From Vicugna pacos (lineage: Eukaryota; Chordata; Mammalia; Artiodactyla; Camelidae): 64,000 nucleotides of DNA. Numbering within the stretch: the stretch's first letter is position 1; each line of letters starts with the position of its first letter. A program made the translations under genes and the position numbers. Shown piece after piece: positions 48,102 through 60,620 of this stretch. Below the pieces are notes generated by a model. The model had not been told where the DNA came from. It searched no databases and worked only from the letters and a program-made list of their open reading frames with translations. The stretch is taken from the NCBI RefSeq assembly GCF_048564905.1, contig NC_132988.1, positions 68,628,001 to 68,692,000 of the forward strand, written 5' to 3'.

Positions 48102-49209
48102 TTTGTATTTTTCACTGGTGAAGTTACTATTAATATTTAATTCCTAATCTTAAATTTTAAAAATTCTTGTCAAAAGGGGAATTTGTCTGGGTTATTCCTC
48201 AATTAATTTGTCTTTCATTTATAATCAGGGCAGTAAGAACTTTGGGAGCAATATGAATGTGCTTGGGAAAACAGATGGTTTTCGAAAAAGTTCTCCAATA
48301 TTCTGTCAAGTAGTAACCTAGGGAAATTTCACAGCTGGTTGTGGAGCAACCATCAAACTTGGAATACTTTTATAATTTTTCATGTAAAGTGAAGAGAATG
48401 CATCTTTGGCAATTATCTTATTTGTAAGATAGCTTTTAAAATAGTTTTGACACATTATTTCACTTAAGTATAATTCTTGAGTAGTACTTGTTAATAATGG
48501 GTTGAATGTTAACTTCAGGATTTTGTACCCTTAATTGTGGTAAAAGCTTAGGAATGAAGAGAAACTTGGTTAAAAATAGAAAAAGATACATCTTAATTAC
48601 ATTGTGAATATTTTTTGATAGTCGTTAAATGTGGTAAATAAGATAATAATTCCATTTCCTCTTCTGTACTGGTGACTTGTAGTGTGCTCTTTGTACATCC
48701 CACCTGCTGAAAATTTGGTGTGATTACCACTAGGTTAGTGGTAACTTCAAGTGGTAATGAGTTACATTTTTCTTTACAATTACTTTGGTCTTTACAGTAG
48801 GGAAAAGATGAAATGGTGAACTTAAAAATATGTAGGATGATGCCAGGGAAGAAATGAGAGGACTAGTGAAGAAAATCACAAAGGACATCTTAAGTATGTC
48901 ACTGTTTATTCATTAAACATCGTGCTAGCTGCTAGAGGTGCAGAGATGATCAGTGGTTAATATTTATTAAAACACTTGCCTTAACTTTGTGAAGTGGCAC
49001 TGTTCTATCAGACGAGGATGCTGAAATTCCAGGAGGCTAACCTTCTAAAGAACATGTGCTTGGGATTTGGACCCAAACCGGCCTTCATTCTTTTAATCTC
49101 TGATTTACAGCTGCTGCCTCAGAGCAGCACACATGCCAAATTATTTTCTTTTGTTTTCTTTAAAGAGGTAGGCTGGAAATAAAAGCTTATATTGAGTGGA
49201 AAGGTACTG

Positions 49210-49405
49210 TTGTTTTAAGCATTTTATTTGTTATTGCCTTATTCCCCACAACTCTTATGTAGTAAGTTCTATTATTATCCATATTTTAAAGATGAGACAA
49301 CTGGCAAAGAGAAGTTAAGAACCTTTCTCAAGGTCATATAGGTATCAAGTGGTAGAGCCAGGATTTCAGCCTACTCCTTCTGGCTTAAGACCCCTATCCT
49401 ATACT
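49210..49405 (-). repeat. MIR SINE, antisense
   Basis: 'ttctattattatccatattt', 'aaggtcatataggtatcaag', 'agagccaggatttcagcc' are the reverse complement of MIR. Confidence 0.8.
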
Positions 49406-50429
49406 TCCTTTTCTGATATAGTAGAAAAAGTACAGGTATTGGAGTTAACTTACTAGGGTGATTTTGAGTTAATTACTTGATATCTGACTCATTTTCTTCA
49501 TTTATGTGATACTATTATTATAACTACCTTGGGGAGCTAACATAACAATGGTGAAGAACTGAAGATAATGGAAAGTATATATATTGATTTCTGCCCCCAG
49601 TTTCTGGCACAGAACTAAAGCCCTTGTAAATTCCTAAGTGATAAGAGCACTGGGAGCATCATTTGTTTTAATGAGGTGACTCTGGGTGGGCTCCTGGATG
49701 AGAGCTGGTCACCAGAAAGACCAAGCCGTGATTATAAGCTTGGAATTTTCAGCCCCAGATCCCCATGCTCCAGAGAGAGGAGAGGGGCTGGAGATGGAGT
49801 TAATAATTGGTCATATCTACCTGAGGAAGTCTCCACAAAATCCCAATAGTATGGAGTTTGAGGAGCTTCTAGGGTCGTAAACATCCACATACTGGGATGG
49901 TGATGCACACAACTTCATGGGGACATGAGCTCCTGTGCTGGGGATCCTGCCAGGCTTCACTGTATGTACCTCTTTATCTGACAGTTCATCTACATCATAT
50001 CCTTTACTAAACTGTAAACGTCAGTGTTCCTTGAGTTCTGTGAGCTGCTCTAGCAAATTAATCAAACCCAAGGAGGGAGTTGTGACACCCTCAGATTTAT
50101 AGTTGGTAAGTCAGTAGCACAGATGGCCAATCAAAAGCACCTGGACTTTTGATTGGCATCTGAAGAGGGGGTAAGGGATAGGGGCAGTCTTGCGGAACCA
50201 AGCTCTTAACCTGTGGGATCTGATGCCATCTCCAGGTAGATAGTGTCAGAATTGAATTAAATTGGACACCCAGCTGGTGTTGCAGAGAATTGCTTTGTGG
50301 GGGAAGGAAAAAATTACATATGGTGTCAGAGTGTTTAGAGTTGTATAACAGTGTGACAGTAAAGGAGAAACACAGGTGTAAAACTCAGTTTTTCCAATTC
50401 AAGAGCAGACTTTACCCCCTGCCCCATTT

Positions 50430-50612
50430 CCATCACTTAGTACTTGTGATATTGGGCACGTTACTTGATCTCTCTTCCTCATTTTTTCATCTGGGGATAG
50501 TAGTAGTAGTACCTATTTCATAGAGTTATTATGAAGATAAAGTGAATTAATACATATAAAGCATTTAGAACAATGCCTGTTATACAGCAAACACCTAATA
50601 AGTGTTGGCTCT
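50430..50612 (+). repeat. MIR SINE
   Basis: 'cacttagtacttgtgatatt', 'ttcatctggggatagtagta', 'acacctaataagtgttggc' follow MIR. Confidence 0.75.
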
Positions 50613-51475
50613 TACTACAGGTTGTGACGATCACATCTAGCATGAAGATGCGCAACAAAGTATAGCTAGTAGTATGGTGATTCCTATTTGTTACAGGAAC
50701 ATAGAGAATAAAGTGCAGTCATATATGTAAAAATGCTTGAGAAATTAGTATTCTAAGATTGGAACAAGGAGAAAGCATTGGGTGAGCAAGCACATGAAGG
50801 GATATAGAAAACCTGGGACAGGACAAAAACAAGGAAATGAAGTGAGCAGTTGAAAATGTTTAATGTTTTATGTCAAATCCCTGTCATGTATATAAAATTT
50901 TAAGGAAAAAATGTTTTAAAGGAACAGAAGTTACTGGATTTAATGTTTACATCTTCCAAATTTTGTATTTATTTAACAAACATTTAAAGAGCCCTGAGAT
51001 GTGCTGGGTACTGTCCTAACATAAACAATAAATTGTTAACTATTCAATGTGATCATTTTTCATAGAGATTCACTTTGTGAACCCTGGAGAGTCTCATGCA
51101 TAAGAGCTCCAATAAAGTAGATTACTGGTATCAGTCATCAATACAAAGCAACAACCAGTTAGTTTCATGTCAGCATGTTAAGCTATGGGCAACTATTGAA
51201 AATACAAAATATTAAAAGTAGAGGAAAATATCAAATTAGTGATCCAGTAACTTACTCTGCTATTAGCCAGCTGACTTGCTTTGGACTAATCAATTTCTCT
51301 AAGCCATAGTTTCTTACCTATATTCTTATTTATAAAGGAGTTAACATATCCCTTTAATTTTTATATAGAAATAAATTTATTTGCTTATCAAGCCTCTAAA
51401 ACTGCCTTAATGGTCAAAGCTTTTGGCAAACTGGGAAATTTCTTTTTGTGATCTTAAAGATAAAACTAGCTTAGG

Positions 51476-51614
51476 GAGGAAGGTATAGCTCAGTGGAAGA
51501 GAGCGTGCTTAGCATGCATGAGGACCTGGGTTCAATCCCCCCAGAACTTCCATTTAAAAAAAATAATAACAAATAAACCTAATTACCTCCCCCCTAAAAC
51601 AAACAACACCAAAA
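51476..51614 (+). repeat. Camelid-type tRNA-derived SINE
   Basis: Has the Pol III A box 'tatagctcagtggaagagag' and B box 'ggttcaatcccc', then a tail 'aacaaataaacctaattacc' and an A-rich end. Flanked by a perfect 14-base target duplication AAAACTAGCTTAGG at 51462-51475 and 51615-51628. Confidence 0.92.
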
Positions 51615-52314
51615 AAAACTAGCTTAGGTAATGTATACAATTACATTCACATATCTGAGACAAAGAAAATGTTTGATATATCCGAGGAGTGTGTGGAGTT
51701 GCTTATTTTTCCCTTACTGGTTGTGTGAAGTAAAAGATTTTAATATGTTAAAGTAATATAAGTTAACATTACCAAAATAATTAAGGAAAGATGAAAATCA
51801 GCATAATTTACATCTCAGGAATCACAATGATAAACATGTACCGCTGTCTGACTAGTACATGATCCAGAAAAATCATGTAGGAGTCAACCATAATTCCAAA
51901 TCCTTCAAGCCAAATTATGTTTCTGGTAATAAATCAGAGTGTAAAAAATTCTTTAAGATATTATTTCAAAACATTTGTATTTTGCTATCACAAGTTTAAA
52001 CACAGAAACAGTATAGAAAATTTAACACCAACCAAACCAACAAATGTTCAACATGCGAGTTTTTAATTTTGCTTAAAGTGTATTATCTCATATCGAAGTT
52101 ATTTAATGTAGTTACTTTAGCTATGTATTCCAGAAAATGTTTTCTTGATTCTTTCAGTTATTGACTTGTGGAGGAGAAAAACTGATTTTTTAAATATTTG
52201 CTTCAAAGTGAAGCTTTACATAATAGTAAATATTAAGAATCAACATTTTTTAAACTCTAAAACAAAACAAAAAACCTGGAAAAAACTAATAAAATGTTCT
52301 GCCTGAAGTGCTTA

Positions 52315-52545
52315 GGGTAGCAATTAGGAGCTTGACCTCTGGAGCCAAGACTGAGTTTAAATCCGTTTCACCACTTACTATGTGTCTTTGGTCTACTTAA
52401 CCTCCCTCTGTCCCAGTTTCCTCACATTAAATAATGTATGATTGTTATAGCCATTTAATTTACTTAAACCATATAACATACATTTACAATAGCACCTGGC
52501 AAGTACTAAGTGCTTAGTGTTAGTTACTATTAATACATTAAAAAT
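52315..52545 (+). repeat. MIR SINE
   Basis: 'ggagcttgacctctggagcc', 'ccacttactatgtgtctttg', 'cctggcaagtactaagtgct' follow MIR from 5' to 3'. Confidence 0.8.
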
Positions 52546-52599
52546 AATAAAACTAATTTACTCTACTTGAAGGAGTTCGTTTTCTTGGTTTTATCATAG

Positions 52600-52788
52600 T
52601 GGTTCTTAAACCTAAATTCCTAAGGATCAATTGTTAAGTTTAAAATGCAGATTCCTGTGCCCAGCCTCCACAGATTTTTATTTAGCTAGCCTGGTGTGGA
52701 CCCATGGATCTCTATTTTTAACAGACACCTCAGAGGATGCTGATTCAAATGGTCTATAGAACACACTTTGGGAAACACTGCTCTGGGC
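52600..52788 (+). repeat. MER5A-like hAT-Charlie element
   Basis: 'atagtggttcttaaaccta', 'aaaatgcagattcctgtgcc', 'gaggatgctgattcaaatgg', 'cactttgggaaacactg' follow MER5A. Confidence 0.75.
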
Positions 52789-54471
52789 ACACAGCTTTTT
52801 AGGTTTCTCTTCAATTATAACATAGACAAATAAGTGAAATTAATATATACCTCTATTATAATTACAAGAATGAAACAAGATATAGTCTTACCATGAGACT
52901 TCAAAAATTCTAGGATGGCCCCTTGAGAAATCTATTGAAAGCAATGGACCTTCCTCCCAGAACAATAATACATAGGCCTAATCTCATTTTACATACCACG
53001 TTAGTGGGTTCCTAGACAAGCCAGGAGTCTCCTACCTCATAGGAAACTATACTAGAGGACTGTTCTTTTTACCTTTAAGCATTTATATGGCTGATGTTAA
53101 TACAATAGGAGATCATCTTACCATGGGTAGGAGAGGAGATTATTCAAAGTAAGTAGAAGACAAAAGAATTTGATTAGCACCTAGAATTTTTTTTTAAATA
53201 TTTATTAAGTGAGCTCTTTTAGACATACATTTCTAATCATATCATGCTTGAACATACACAAAAGGGAAACTGCAGCCAAACAAATAAGTTTATTCTTTAA
53301 ACTTCATATTCACTTCAAATTTTCTGAATCACTTCTATTCACGGTCCCTGATGGCCACAGAATCAAAGAATTTTGATAGGATTTTAGAAAGAAGAAAAGG
53401 ATTTTTAATTAAGAAAAAAAGAAAGTCACGGGGTAGGGGTAGACAGGACCTGAAAACTACTAGAGGAATAAATCTGTTGTGTAAAAAGAAGAAACAAAGA
53501 TCTTAACTTTGGGAGTAGACACATTGGTAGAAGAGATAGGAACTTTAGTCAGAGTGATTAACTCTTTAGTTAGGATGCTATGGGACCTCAAAGGAGGCAC
53601 ATAACTCTAAGGAAGGCAAAGAAGATCTGTTTGAGTAGAATCTTGGAAGAGTGGATGTGGTAATATGAGGAATGTCAAACACGTTAAAGTTTATCCAGAG
53701 GCAACAGGGTAGAAAGATAATACTGGAAAGGTGGGGAGGGATTAGATCATGAAAAAGTTTAAGGAGCTGAGATTGTATCCAGACATGGAGAAGGCAACCA
53801 AGGTTTTTAAGAATCAGTATGGTAGAATTAGATCAACTTTCAGAAAAAAGTACTCAGTCTAGCTGCTGTTGAACAATGGAGTTAGAATAAATTTAAAATA
53901 GGGATATGAAAACCAGCGAGGAGTCCTTTGCAATAACAGGCAAAAAGGATGAAGATTTCAATTAAAGTAGGACAAATTCAGGGACAGATCTGAGGAAAAT
54001 TTAGAAGAGAATTTTTAAAAGAGAGCATGATAATTGGAACAAAGTATGGACAAAGCCATGGAAGGTCAGCAAAAACAACCAACCAAGTAGTTTCAGGAAT
54101 TCTATTATGTTACAACTCTAAATAGGCACAAAATATGATAAGCTCCTCTAGGGTAGGTATCTTGAATTGTACTTCTCCACAGTACACACATGGAACACAA
54201 CTTTGCTGTTAGTAGATCTTCATTAAAAAGATATAATTATCAAATTTAATCGAAATGGTCCCTCAACATTTTTTATTTTCTATTAACAAAGTAACATTCA
54301 TTATAGACCACTTGCATATAAAGAGAATTAGAAAAATGGAAAAATACATCCATATTTCTACCACCCAAAGAAAACTGCCATTGTTTGATCTTGTTGATTA
54401 AGGTAACTACATTTCGTAAGAGTGCATTGTACTTTTAATCAGAGTATTGTATTAAGAGTAGAGCTTATAGG

Positions 54472-54571
54472 GATCGGGCATAGCTCAGTGGTAGAATGCA
54501 TGCTTAACACGCACAAGGTTCTGGGTTCAATGCCCAGTACCTTCACTAACAACAGCAACCAGAAAAATCAC
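54472..54571 (+). repeat. Camelid-type tRNA-derived SINE
   Basis: A box 'catagctcagtggtagaatg', B box 'ggttcaatgcccagtacctt' and a short degenerate tail. Flanked by 19-base repeats at 54453-54471 and 54572-54590 differing at two positions (TAAGAGTAGAGCTTATAGG and TAAGAGTAGTGCTCATAGG), a decayed target duplication. Confidence 0.88.
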
Positions 54572-54590
54572 TAAGAGTAGTGCTCATAGG

Positions 54591-57030
54591 AGAGGTGGCC
54601 AGATAGTAGAATTAGGAAGATGCTGAACTCACCTCCTCCCACAGCGACACCAAAATTACAACTACTTAGAGAGCAGCAACCTAAAAGAACAACCTGAAGA
54701 CTAGCAGAAAAGATTTCAACTAAAGGCATAAAGAAGGAACCACAATGAGACAGCAGATGGGTGGAGATGGAGTCGAGTCAGGAATTACACCCCCAGGGGT
54801 CAGTGATCCACAAACAAGAGAAAATCACAATCATGGAAGTCTTCCAGCAGGGCTTATATTCAGGAAAGCCAGAGGGCTATAAGAAACAGAGACTTCACCG
54901 CCCTCCTCCCTGCCCTTTTTTTTTTGGAGGCGGAATTAATTAATTAATTAATTAATTAATTAATTAATTAATTTTAGTGGAAGTACTGGAGATTGAATCC
55001 AGGACCTCATGCACGCTAGGCATGCACTCTACCACTAAGCTACCACCGAGACTTCACTCTTAAAGAGCACCTGCAAAAATCTCACATGTTCCAAGTCCCA
55101 GCAGTGAGGCAGTAGTTTGAAGTGAGACTGAGTCAAACCTACTTAGTGATCTTGGAGAGCCTCCTGGAGAGGCAGAAGGCAACTGGGTCTTCCCCTGGGG
55201 GTGGAGACGTTGGCAGTAGCCATTTTGGGGAGTTCATTCAACCATGATAACACTGGTACCATCAAGCTCCACTTTGGAATCCTCCTTCTAGTGTATTAGC
55301 ACCAGGGACCCAGACCCACCCTACAGTAGGCCATAGCAGCCAAAGCATGAAGCACAGCCTCACAGTCAACAAGGCAGAAGGCCAGGCCCTCCAACCAGCA
55401 CACCCACAGTAGTCACCCCACCACAAATGAAGGGTACACAGAGCCCACACAGGGCACAGCCCTAGAACATATGGCTCTGAGGACCAGAAGGGAGCATACT
55501 GCTTGGCTCCATAGGATTTCTCTTACATAAGGCCACTTCTCTAAGGTCGGGAAACGTAACCAATCAAACTGACACAGAAATAAACACAGTAAATTAAGCC
55601 AAATGAGAAGACAGAAGAATATGTTCCAAACTAAGAGCCATAACCTCAGAAAAAGAATTAAACAAAGTAGAGATAAGCAATCAACCCAATAAAGAGTTCA
55701 AGGTAATGACCATATAGATGCTTACCAAACTGGGGAGAAGAATGGATGAACACAGAATTTCAAGTTAGAAATTATGAAGAGGAACCAAACAGAGGTAAAA
55801 AATACAATAAGTGAAATAAAAAATACACTGAAAAGAATCAACAGTAGGTTACATGATACAGAGGAAGAGATTAGCAATCAGGAAGACAGAGTAGTAGAAA
55901 TCAGCCAAGCTGAAAAGAAAAAAGAATTTTTAAAAATGAGGATAGTTTAAGAGGCCTCTGGGACAATATCAAGTATACAAATATTCGCATTGATAAGAGA
56001 GAGAAAGGGGCAGAAAAATTATTTGAAGAAATAATAGCTGAAAACTACTCTAGCCTGGGGAAATAAACAGACATCGGTCCAGGAAGCACAGATTCCCAAA
56101 CAAGAGGAACCCAAAGAGTTCCACATCACGGCACATTAAAATTAAAATGGCAAAAATTAAAGATGAAGAGGGAATCTTAAAAACAGCAAGAGAAAAGTAA
56201 CTAATTATACTGCTATATGCAAGGGAACCCCTACAGGGATATAAGCTGACTTTTCAATAAAAACTGTGCAAGCCAGATGAGAGTGACACAATATATTCAA
56301 AGTGATAAAAGAAAAAATCTACAACCAAGAATATTCTACCTAGAAAATTATCATTCAGATTTGGAGAGATAGAGTTTAACAGACAAGGAATAGCTAAAAG
56401 ACTTCAGCACCACTAAACCAGCTTTATAAGAAATGTTAAAGGGATTTTCAACAAAAAGGCTACTACTTAGAAATATGAAAATTATGAAAGGAAATGTCTC
56501 ACACACAGACTGAAAGTGAGGGGATGGGAAAGGAATTCCATTTAAATGGAAAACAAAAAGAAAACTGGCGTAGTAATACTTGTATCAGACAAGAGACAAA
56601 GAAGGGCATTATGTAATGATAAAGGGACCAATCCAACAAGAATATGTAACAATTGTAAATATATATATGCACCCAACATAAGAGCACCTAAATATAGAAA
56701 CCAAATATTAACAGACATAGAGGGAGAAATTGATAGTAATAGAGTAATAGTTGGGGACTTTAACACCCAAATTTCACCAATGGACAGATCATCTAGACAG
56801 AAAATTAATAAGGAAACACAGGCCTTAAATGACACATTACACCAAGCGAACTTAATAACTATATACAGAACATTCCACACCAAAAGAGCAGAATACACAT
56901 TCAAGTGCACATAGAACATTCTCCAGGACAGATCATATGTTAGGCCACAAAATAAGTCTCAACAAATTTAAGACTGAAATCTGAAAAAGAGTATCAATCC
57001 TTCCCAAGTAGCATCTTTTCTCTGATCACA
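54591..57030 (+). repeat. L1 LINE 5' part: 5' UTR, ORF1 and ORF2 endonuclease remnants
   Basis: Begins with text of the L1M 5' UTR start ('gagaggtggccagatagtag') and runs through the 5' UTR. The ORF1 remnant spans about 55640-56450: frames include pieces such as NLQPRIFYLENYHSD-like and TKPAL-EMLKGIF-like text. The N-terminal ORF2 endonuclease remnant at about 56546-56914 includes VIVGDFNTQISPMDRSSRQK and NKETQALNDTLHQAN. Similarity ends near 57030, so the reverse transcriptase and 3' end are missing. The frames are broken by stops, so it is inactive. A SINE is inserted at 54899-55047. Confidence 0.85.
54899..55047 (-). repeat. Camelid-type tRNA-derived SINE inserted in L1, antisense
   Basis: Plus-strand 'gattgaatccaggacctcat' and 'ctctaccactaagctacc' are the reverse complement of the B and A boxes. 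The tail has become a (TTAA)n run at about 54935-54974. Flanked by a perfect 10-base duplication GAGACTTCAC at 54889-54898 and 55048-55057, so it entered the L1 after the L1 inserted. Confidence 0.92.
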
Positions 57031-59240
57031 GCTCTAAGAATCTTATGGTAAAAGTACATCTATGACACTGATCTCTAAAAAGTTTTAATATATTCTAAGT
57101 GTCCATCCTTAAGATAATCAAAGGGTTTCAAAAAACCAAACATAGATAACAAAAATAAAGTGCAGATTAAGTTGAAAACATCTCTTGCTTTATTTTCCTT
57201 TTATTAGAGAAAAGTTAATAGACGTTAATTCGTACAGTGGCTTGGGTTGTGTCACTTTAAAATAGTATTAGGAAGAAGCATTTGCATAAAGAAGCAACGT
57301 GTTTAGGCTTGTTTTTATAATCTTAGCTTCCTTAAACATGTGTAGCAGCTGAATCAGCCCTTTATGTCACTAAAACTTATGTAGAGCTATGATTATATTA
57401 TTGATCCAAAAGCTAAAAGCATAAGAAACTAGGAACTTGGAATACCATCCACCTTTAAGGAAAATGTTCATAAACAGCCTTGCCTATGAACTTTAAAGGA
57501 TTTATATTTCAGTTGATTTTTTTATATTCATTAAACTGCCACTTAATTAATGACAGAGAACATAAATAGAACTGTTTTTAAAAGTAAAGAGGCCCCAGAA
57601 AACCCAATAAACCACTATGCTGTACACCAGAAAAGAACACATTATAAACTGACCATATTTCAATAAAAACAAAATAAAATTTAAGACAATGAAACAGATT
57701 TCAAACTAAAAAAATAAAATAAAACAAAAACAATATGCTGCAAGATTCCACAGCATATCAATAACTATAAGTATTCTGGCTAACTAGAAAACAAAAAGCT
57801 TGTGATTTAGACTAGATAGCATTTCATAATTTGTTAGCTTGGTGACTCCCTTGGCTAATTATTGGCCTTTCTCAAGAGTGATTTGTGAGGAGTCTACTCT
57901 TTTTTTCTTCTGCCTACAGTGGGGTAAAAGTATATTCTTGTCAAATTCTTTACTGAAAAATTGCAAAACAACTGTGTGAAGGAACCTGACAAGAACACAG
58001 TGCCACAGATTTCTGCATGCAAAAACAAGGTAAAGGATCCAGTTAAAGATGGGTATAAAACTATATAATACATCTGGAATCTTTTAGTTTTTCTCTTCAA
58101 GGTATTATACAGTTTGTAATTCCTCAAAGGCAATTATGTTTTTTATCAAGATTCTCACCCTCACCAAGAATGAAATGAAAAGGACCAACAAACTTCCAAA
58201 ATGTTAAAGATATGATAAAAAACCTTTTTTCCTCCTCAACTGAGTTTGTTTTTATTTTTGTAAATTACATGCTGTTTTACTAAAAAGATAAAACATAACT
58301 AGTAATAATTGTTTTCACCTATGCCAGAACAAGAATCCAAGCTAAGAAGACAACTTACTTAAGCAAGTAGTAGCACTGTGATCAACAGGTCACCGAAATG
58401 CCCAAAACGGAAAAACTAAGAAATTTCTGATTGCTTGAAGTTAGCGTCTTCGTAAACACCTCCTTTTAAAATATATTTTGGTTTAAAAGAGTTGGTGGAA
58501 GATAGTATTAGAAGTCTCATGGTAACTTCTTGAAATTTCAAGGTGGTTTTTCAGAGAATAACAATGAAAAGGCTTACTTTTCCTTTCAGAGAGGCATAAC
58601 TTCCTCCACAGAAGCAAAGACAGACCAGATAAAGAGGGAAAAACAGGTGGACAAAATGTTACACAACAGTGATTTTTAATTATGAGTCAATATGGATTCT
58701 ATGCCAGCATTTTTGCAACCCGAACACAAAGTTAATCAGCTGGGAAATACGGGGCACGTTCATGGAGTCCAGCTCAAAGAATAACGATAGTAACTGGAAA
58801 TTGTCTTTATTAAAGAAGGAAATGTTTACTTACGGGAATAACTGGATCAGTCATCACTGATTCAAATATTCAAAATAAAGCACCACTGGCCAATTACTAG
58901 GGAGACACAGGCACTATGAAAGTGAAAACTGTCGCCCTGTAATAGACGCTTGCCACATAAATTCTAAGCTGTTTGGTTTAAAATGCATTCATGCGCATCC
59001 GGTACACCGGAAAACCAGGGAGTTAAAGCCAAAGCACATACAACATTTCTACACAGTGCATATGACAGGGAACAAAAGAAGTGCGGAAAGGAAGACACCC
59101 ACCTCTGGTTTCTCACAGAAAAAGCTCATAAATCAAAACCGTGAATCAACGGTCAAAATTATAGCGTGTGCAAGACAAATGGTACAGTTTAATACGGGGT
59201 TGGGGGAGGGCAGTCTCCTGTTTAAAATTAGCTTTCGCCT
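57031..59240. other. Intergenic DNA upstream of RUFY3
   Basis: No gene recognised. A short L1 3' terminus lies at 57609-57675. Otherwise AT-rich until CpG density climbs near 59.25 kb. Confidence 0.6.
57609..57675 (+). repeat. Short L1 3' terminus
   Basis: 'ccactatgctgtacaccaga', 'catatttcaataaaaac' and an A-rich end match the last ~65 bases of the L1 type at 1-845. Severely 5'-truncated. Confidence 0.75.
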
Positions 59241-59329
59241 CTTCAACCCAGATCTTTGTGCCACCGATGAAGTTAGGCGGTTACACACAGAAGCGCCCCT
59301 GGATGTTTGGCCAGGTCTCCCACCGTTCA

Positions 59330-60620
59330 AGCACGGGGGGGCGGAGCGGGTGGCAAACACACCTGACCGCTCGGGAGGGTCGGGTCGGGCCGGGCCGGGG
59401 ACGGGGAAGGACGAGGCCCTGGGCGCCGTCTCCTTTCCCGGGTGGGCAGGGAGCTCAGCGATGCCGGAGCGAGGCGGAAGGTGGGAAGTGGGAAGAGGAG
59501 GAGGTCGCCCCCTAGGGGAGCCGCGCCGCAGGCTGGGGGCCGGGGCGGGAGGGGCCGACGGGAGGAGACGGCCGGTAGGGAGACCGCGCCGTCGGGCGGG
59601 GCCGTCCCTCCAGCTGGCTCGGACCCGGCGGGGCGGGCTGTAGACGGAGCGACGGAGCCCAGACCGGCCCGCAGCCAAGGAGAAAGGTGGCGGCGCGGAC
59701 GGGACGGGGCGGCGGCTCCCCGCCGTGACCCTCTGCTCCCCCCGCCCAGGCCTGAGCGCGAGTCGGAGGCGGCGGCGAAGGAAGGAGCGAGCATGGCTGA
59801 GACCTCGCCGCCGCCCACCGCCGGCGCGGAAAGTTGCAGCGAGGAGCCGGGGAGGGGCGGGAAGCAGCGACTGGAGGAGCCGCGCCGCACTCCAACCCAG
59901 GGCGCGGACCCAGAGGACGAGGCGGGGCCGCCGCTGGCCTCCCCCGCGGGGCAATCGGAGCCGGGCTCGCCGGTGGCCGCCCCCTTCTTCCTGCTCTACC
60001 CGGGCGATGGAGGCGCCGGCTTCGTAGCGCGCCCGCCGCCGCAGCAGCAACAGCGCTCCTGGAGGACCCCGCCGTCGCCGGGCTCCCCGCTGCCCTTCCT
60101 GCTCCTGAGCTACCCGAGCGGCGGCGGCGGTGGTGCCGGTGGCGGTGCCGGTGGCGGTGGCGGCAAACACCGTGAGTGGCGGCCGGGAAGGGGGACGCCA
60201 GCGGGGAGGGTAAGGGGGGGCCTCGGCCGGGAAGGGCCGGCCCGGCCCCGCGGAGCTCCGCCTCCTGCTGGGTCCCCGGAGCCGAGCCGGACGCCGGGCC
60301 GGCTAGGAGGTAGGGGCGTTGGGGGTGGCTTCTTGGTACGCTCCCGTCCGGGGGCACGCAGAGGGGCGGCCGCTGTCTGGGCGCCGGATTATTTACCTCC
60401 GAGTCTCCCCAGGCCGCAGGCTCCCGCCCAGCCTCCCCTCCCTGCCCAGGCGCTGGATCTCGCCAGCCTCCCACGTGCTCGCCGGGTCCCAGCCCTGGGT
60501 CTCTGCTGGGAGGCTTCCCCGGAGGAGTCGAGGAGGGGGCGGCGCCGCCTTCTGCGGGCTCAGAGCGCCGCGGCTGCCGAGTAGGTGTGGCTGCTGCCGC
60601 GCCGCCGCCCGCGTGGCCCT
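59330..60620 (+). promoter_or_regulatory. RUFY3: RUFY3 CpG-island promoter
   Basis: About 1.3 kb of very GC- and CpG-rich DNA surrounding the first exon, with GC-box-like 'ggggcgg', 'gggcggg' and 'ggggcggggc'-type motifs upstream of the ATG. No TATA box. Long open frames on both strands here reflect the lack of A/T stop codons and are not genes. Confidence 0.85.
59793..60171 (+). CDS. RUFY3: RUFY3 first coding exon (long N-terminal isoform), partial gene
   Basis: RUFY3 (RIPX/Singar) is a RUN-domain adaptor important in axon formation and in ARL8-dependent retrograde transport of lysosomes. This exon gives the alternative N-terminus MAETSPPPTAGAESCSEEPG and ends KH plus one base of the next codon at donor 'CACC|gtgagt' (phase 1), ready to join the common PNYLMANERMNL exon, which is outside the window. 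The ATG context is optimal (A at -3, G at +4). The 126 residues are disordered: Pro/Ser/Glu-rich start, a Gln run near residue 82, and a Gly/Ala run at 110-124 (GGGGGAGGGAGGGGG). The RUN domain and coiled coils are not present here. Identity rests on the recalled human isoform and the position next to UTP3. Confidence 0.88.

Larger units (their letters stand above)
48102..51461. other. UTP3-RUFY3 intergenic region, left part
   Basis: No gene recognised. MIR remnants at 49210-49405 (antisense) and 50430-50612 (sense) are listed. The rest is unassigned AT-rich sequence. Confidence 0.6.
51629..54452. other. Intergenic DNA, no gene seen
   Basis: AT-rich. Holds a MIR, a MER5A-like element and L2-like text near 53640-53820 and 54140-54240, listed or noted only where clear. 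Confidence 0.55.

Noticed and set aside
54935-54974. Regular TTAA repeats considered as an array or origin-like element
   Set aside because: Simple tetranucleotide expansion in a SINE tail; no spacers, so not CRISPR-like.
59133-60474. Very long open frames on the minus strand (345, 320 and 187 residues) and other plus frames across the RUFY3 CpG island
   Set aside because: They reflect extreme GC content, which removes stop codons. Their products are Arg/Pro/Ala-rich with no recognisable domain, and the RUFY3 frame accounts for the locus.
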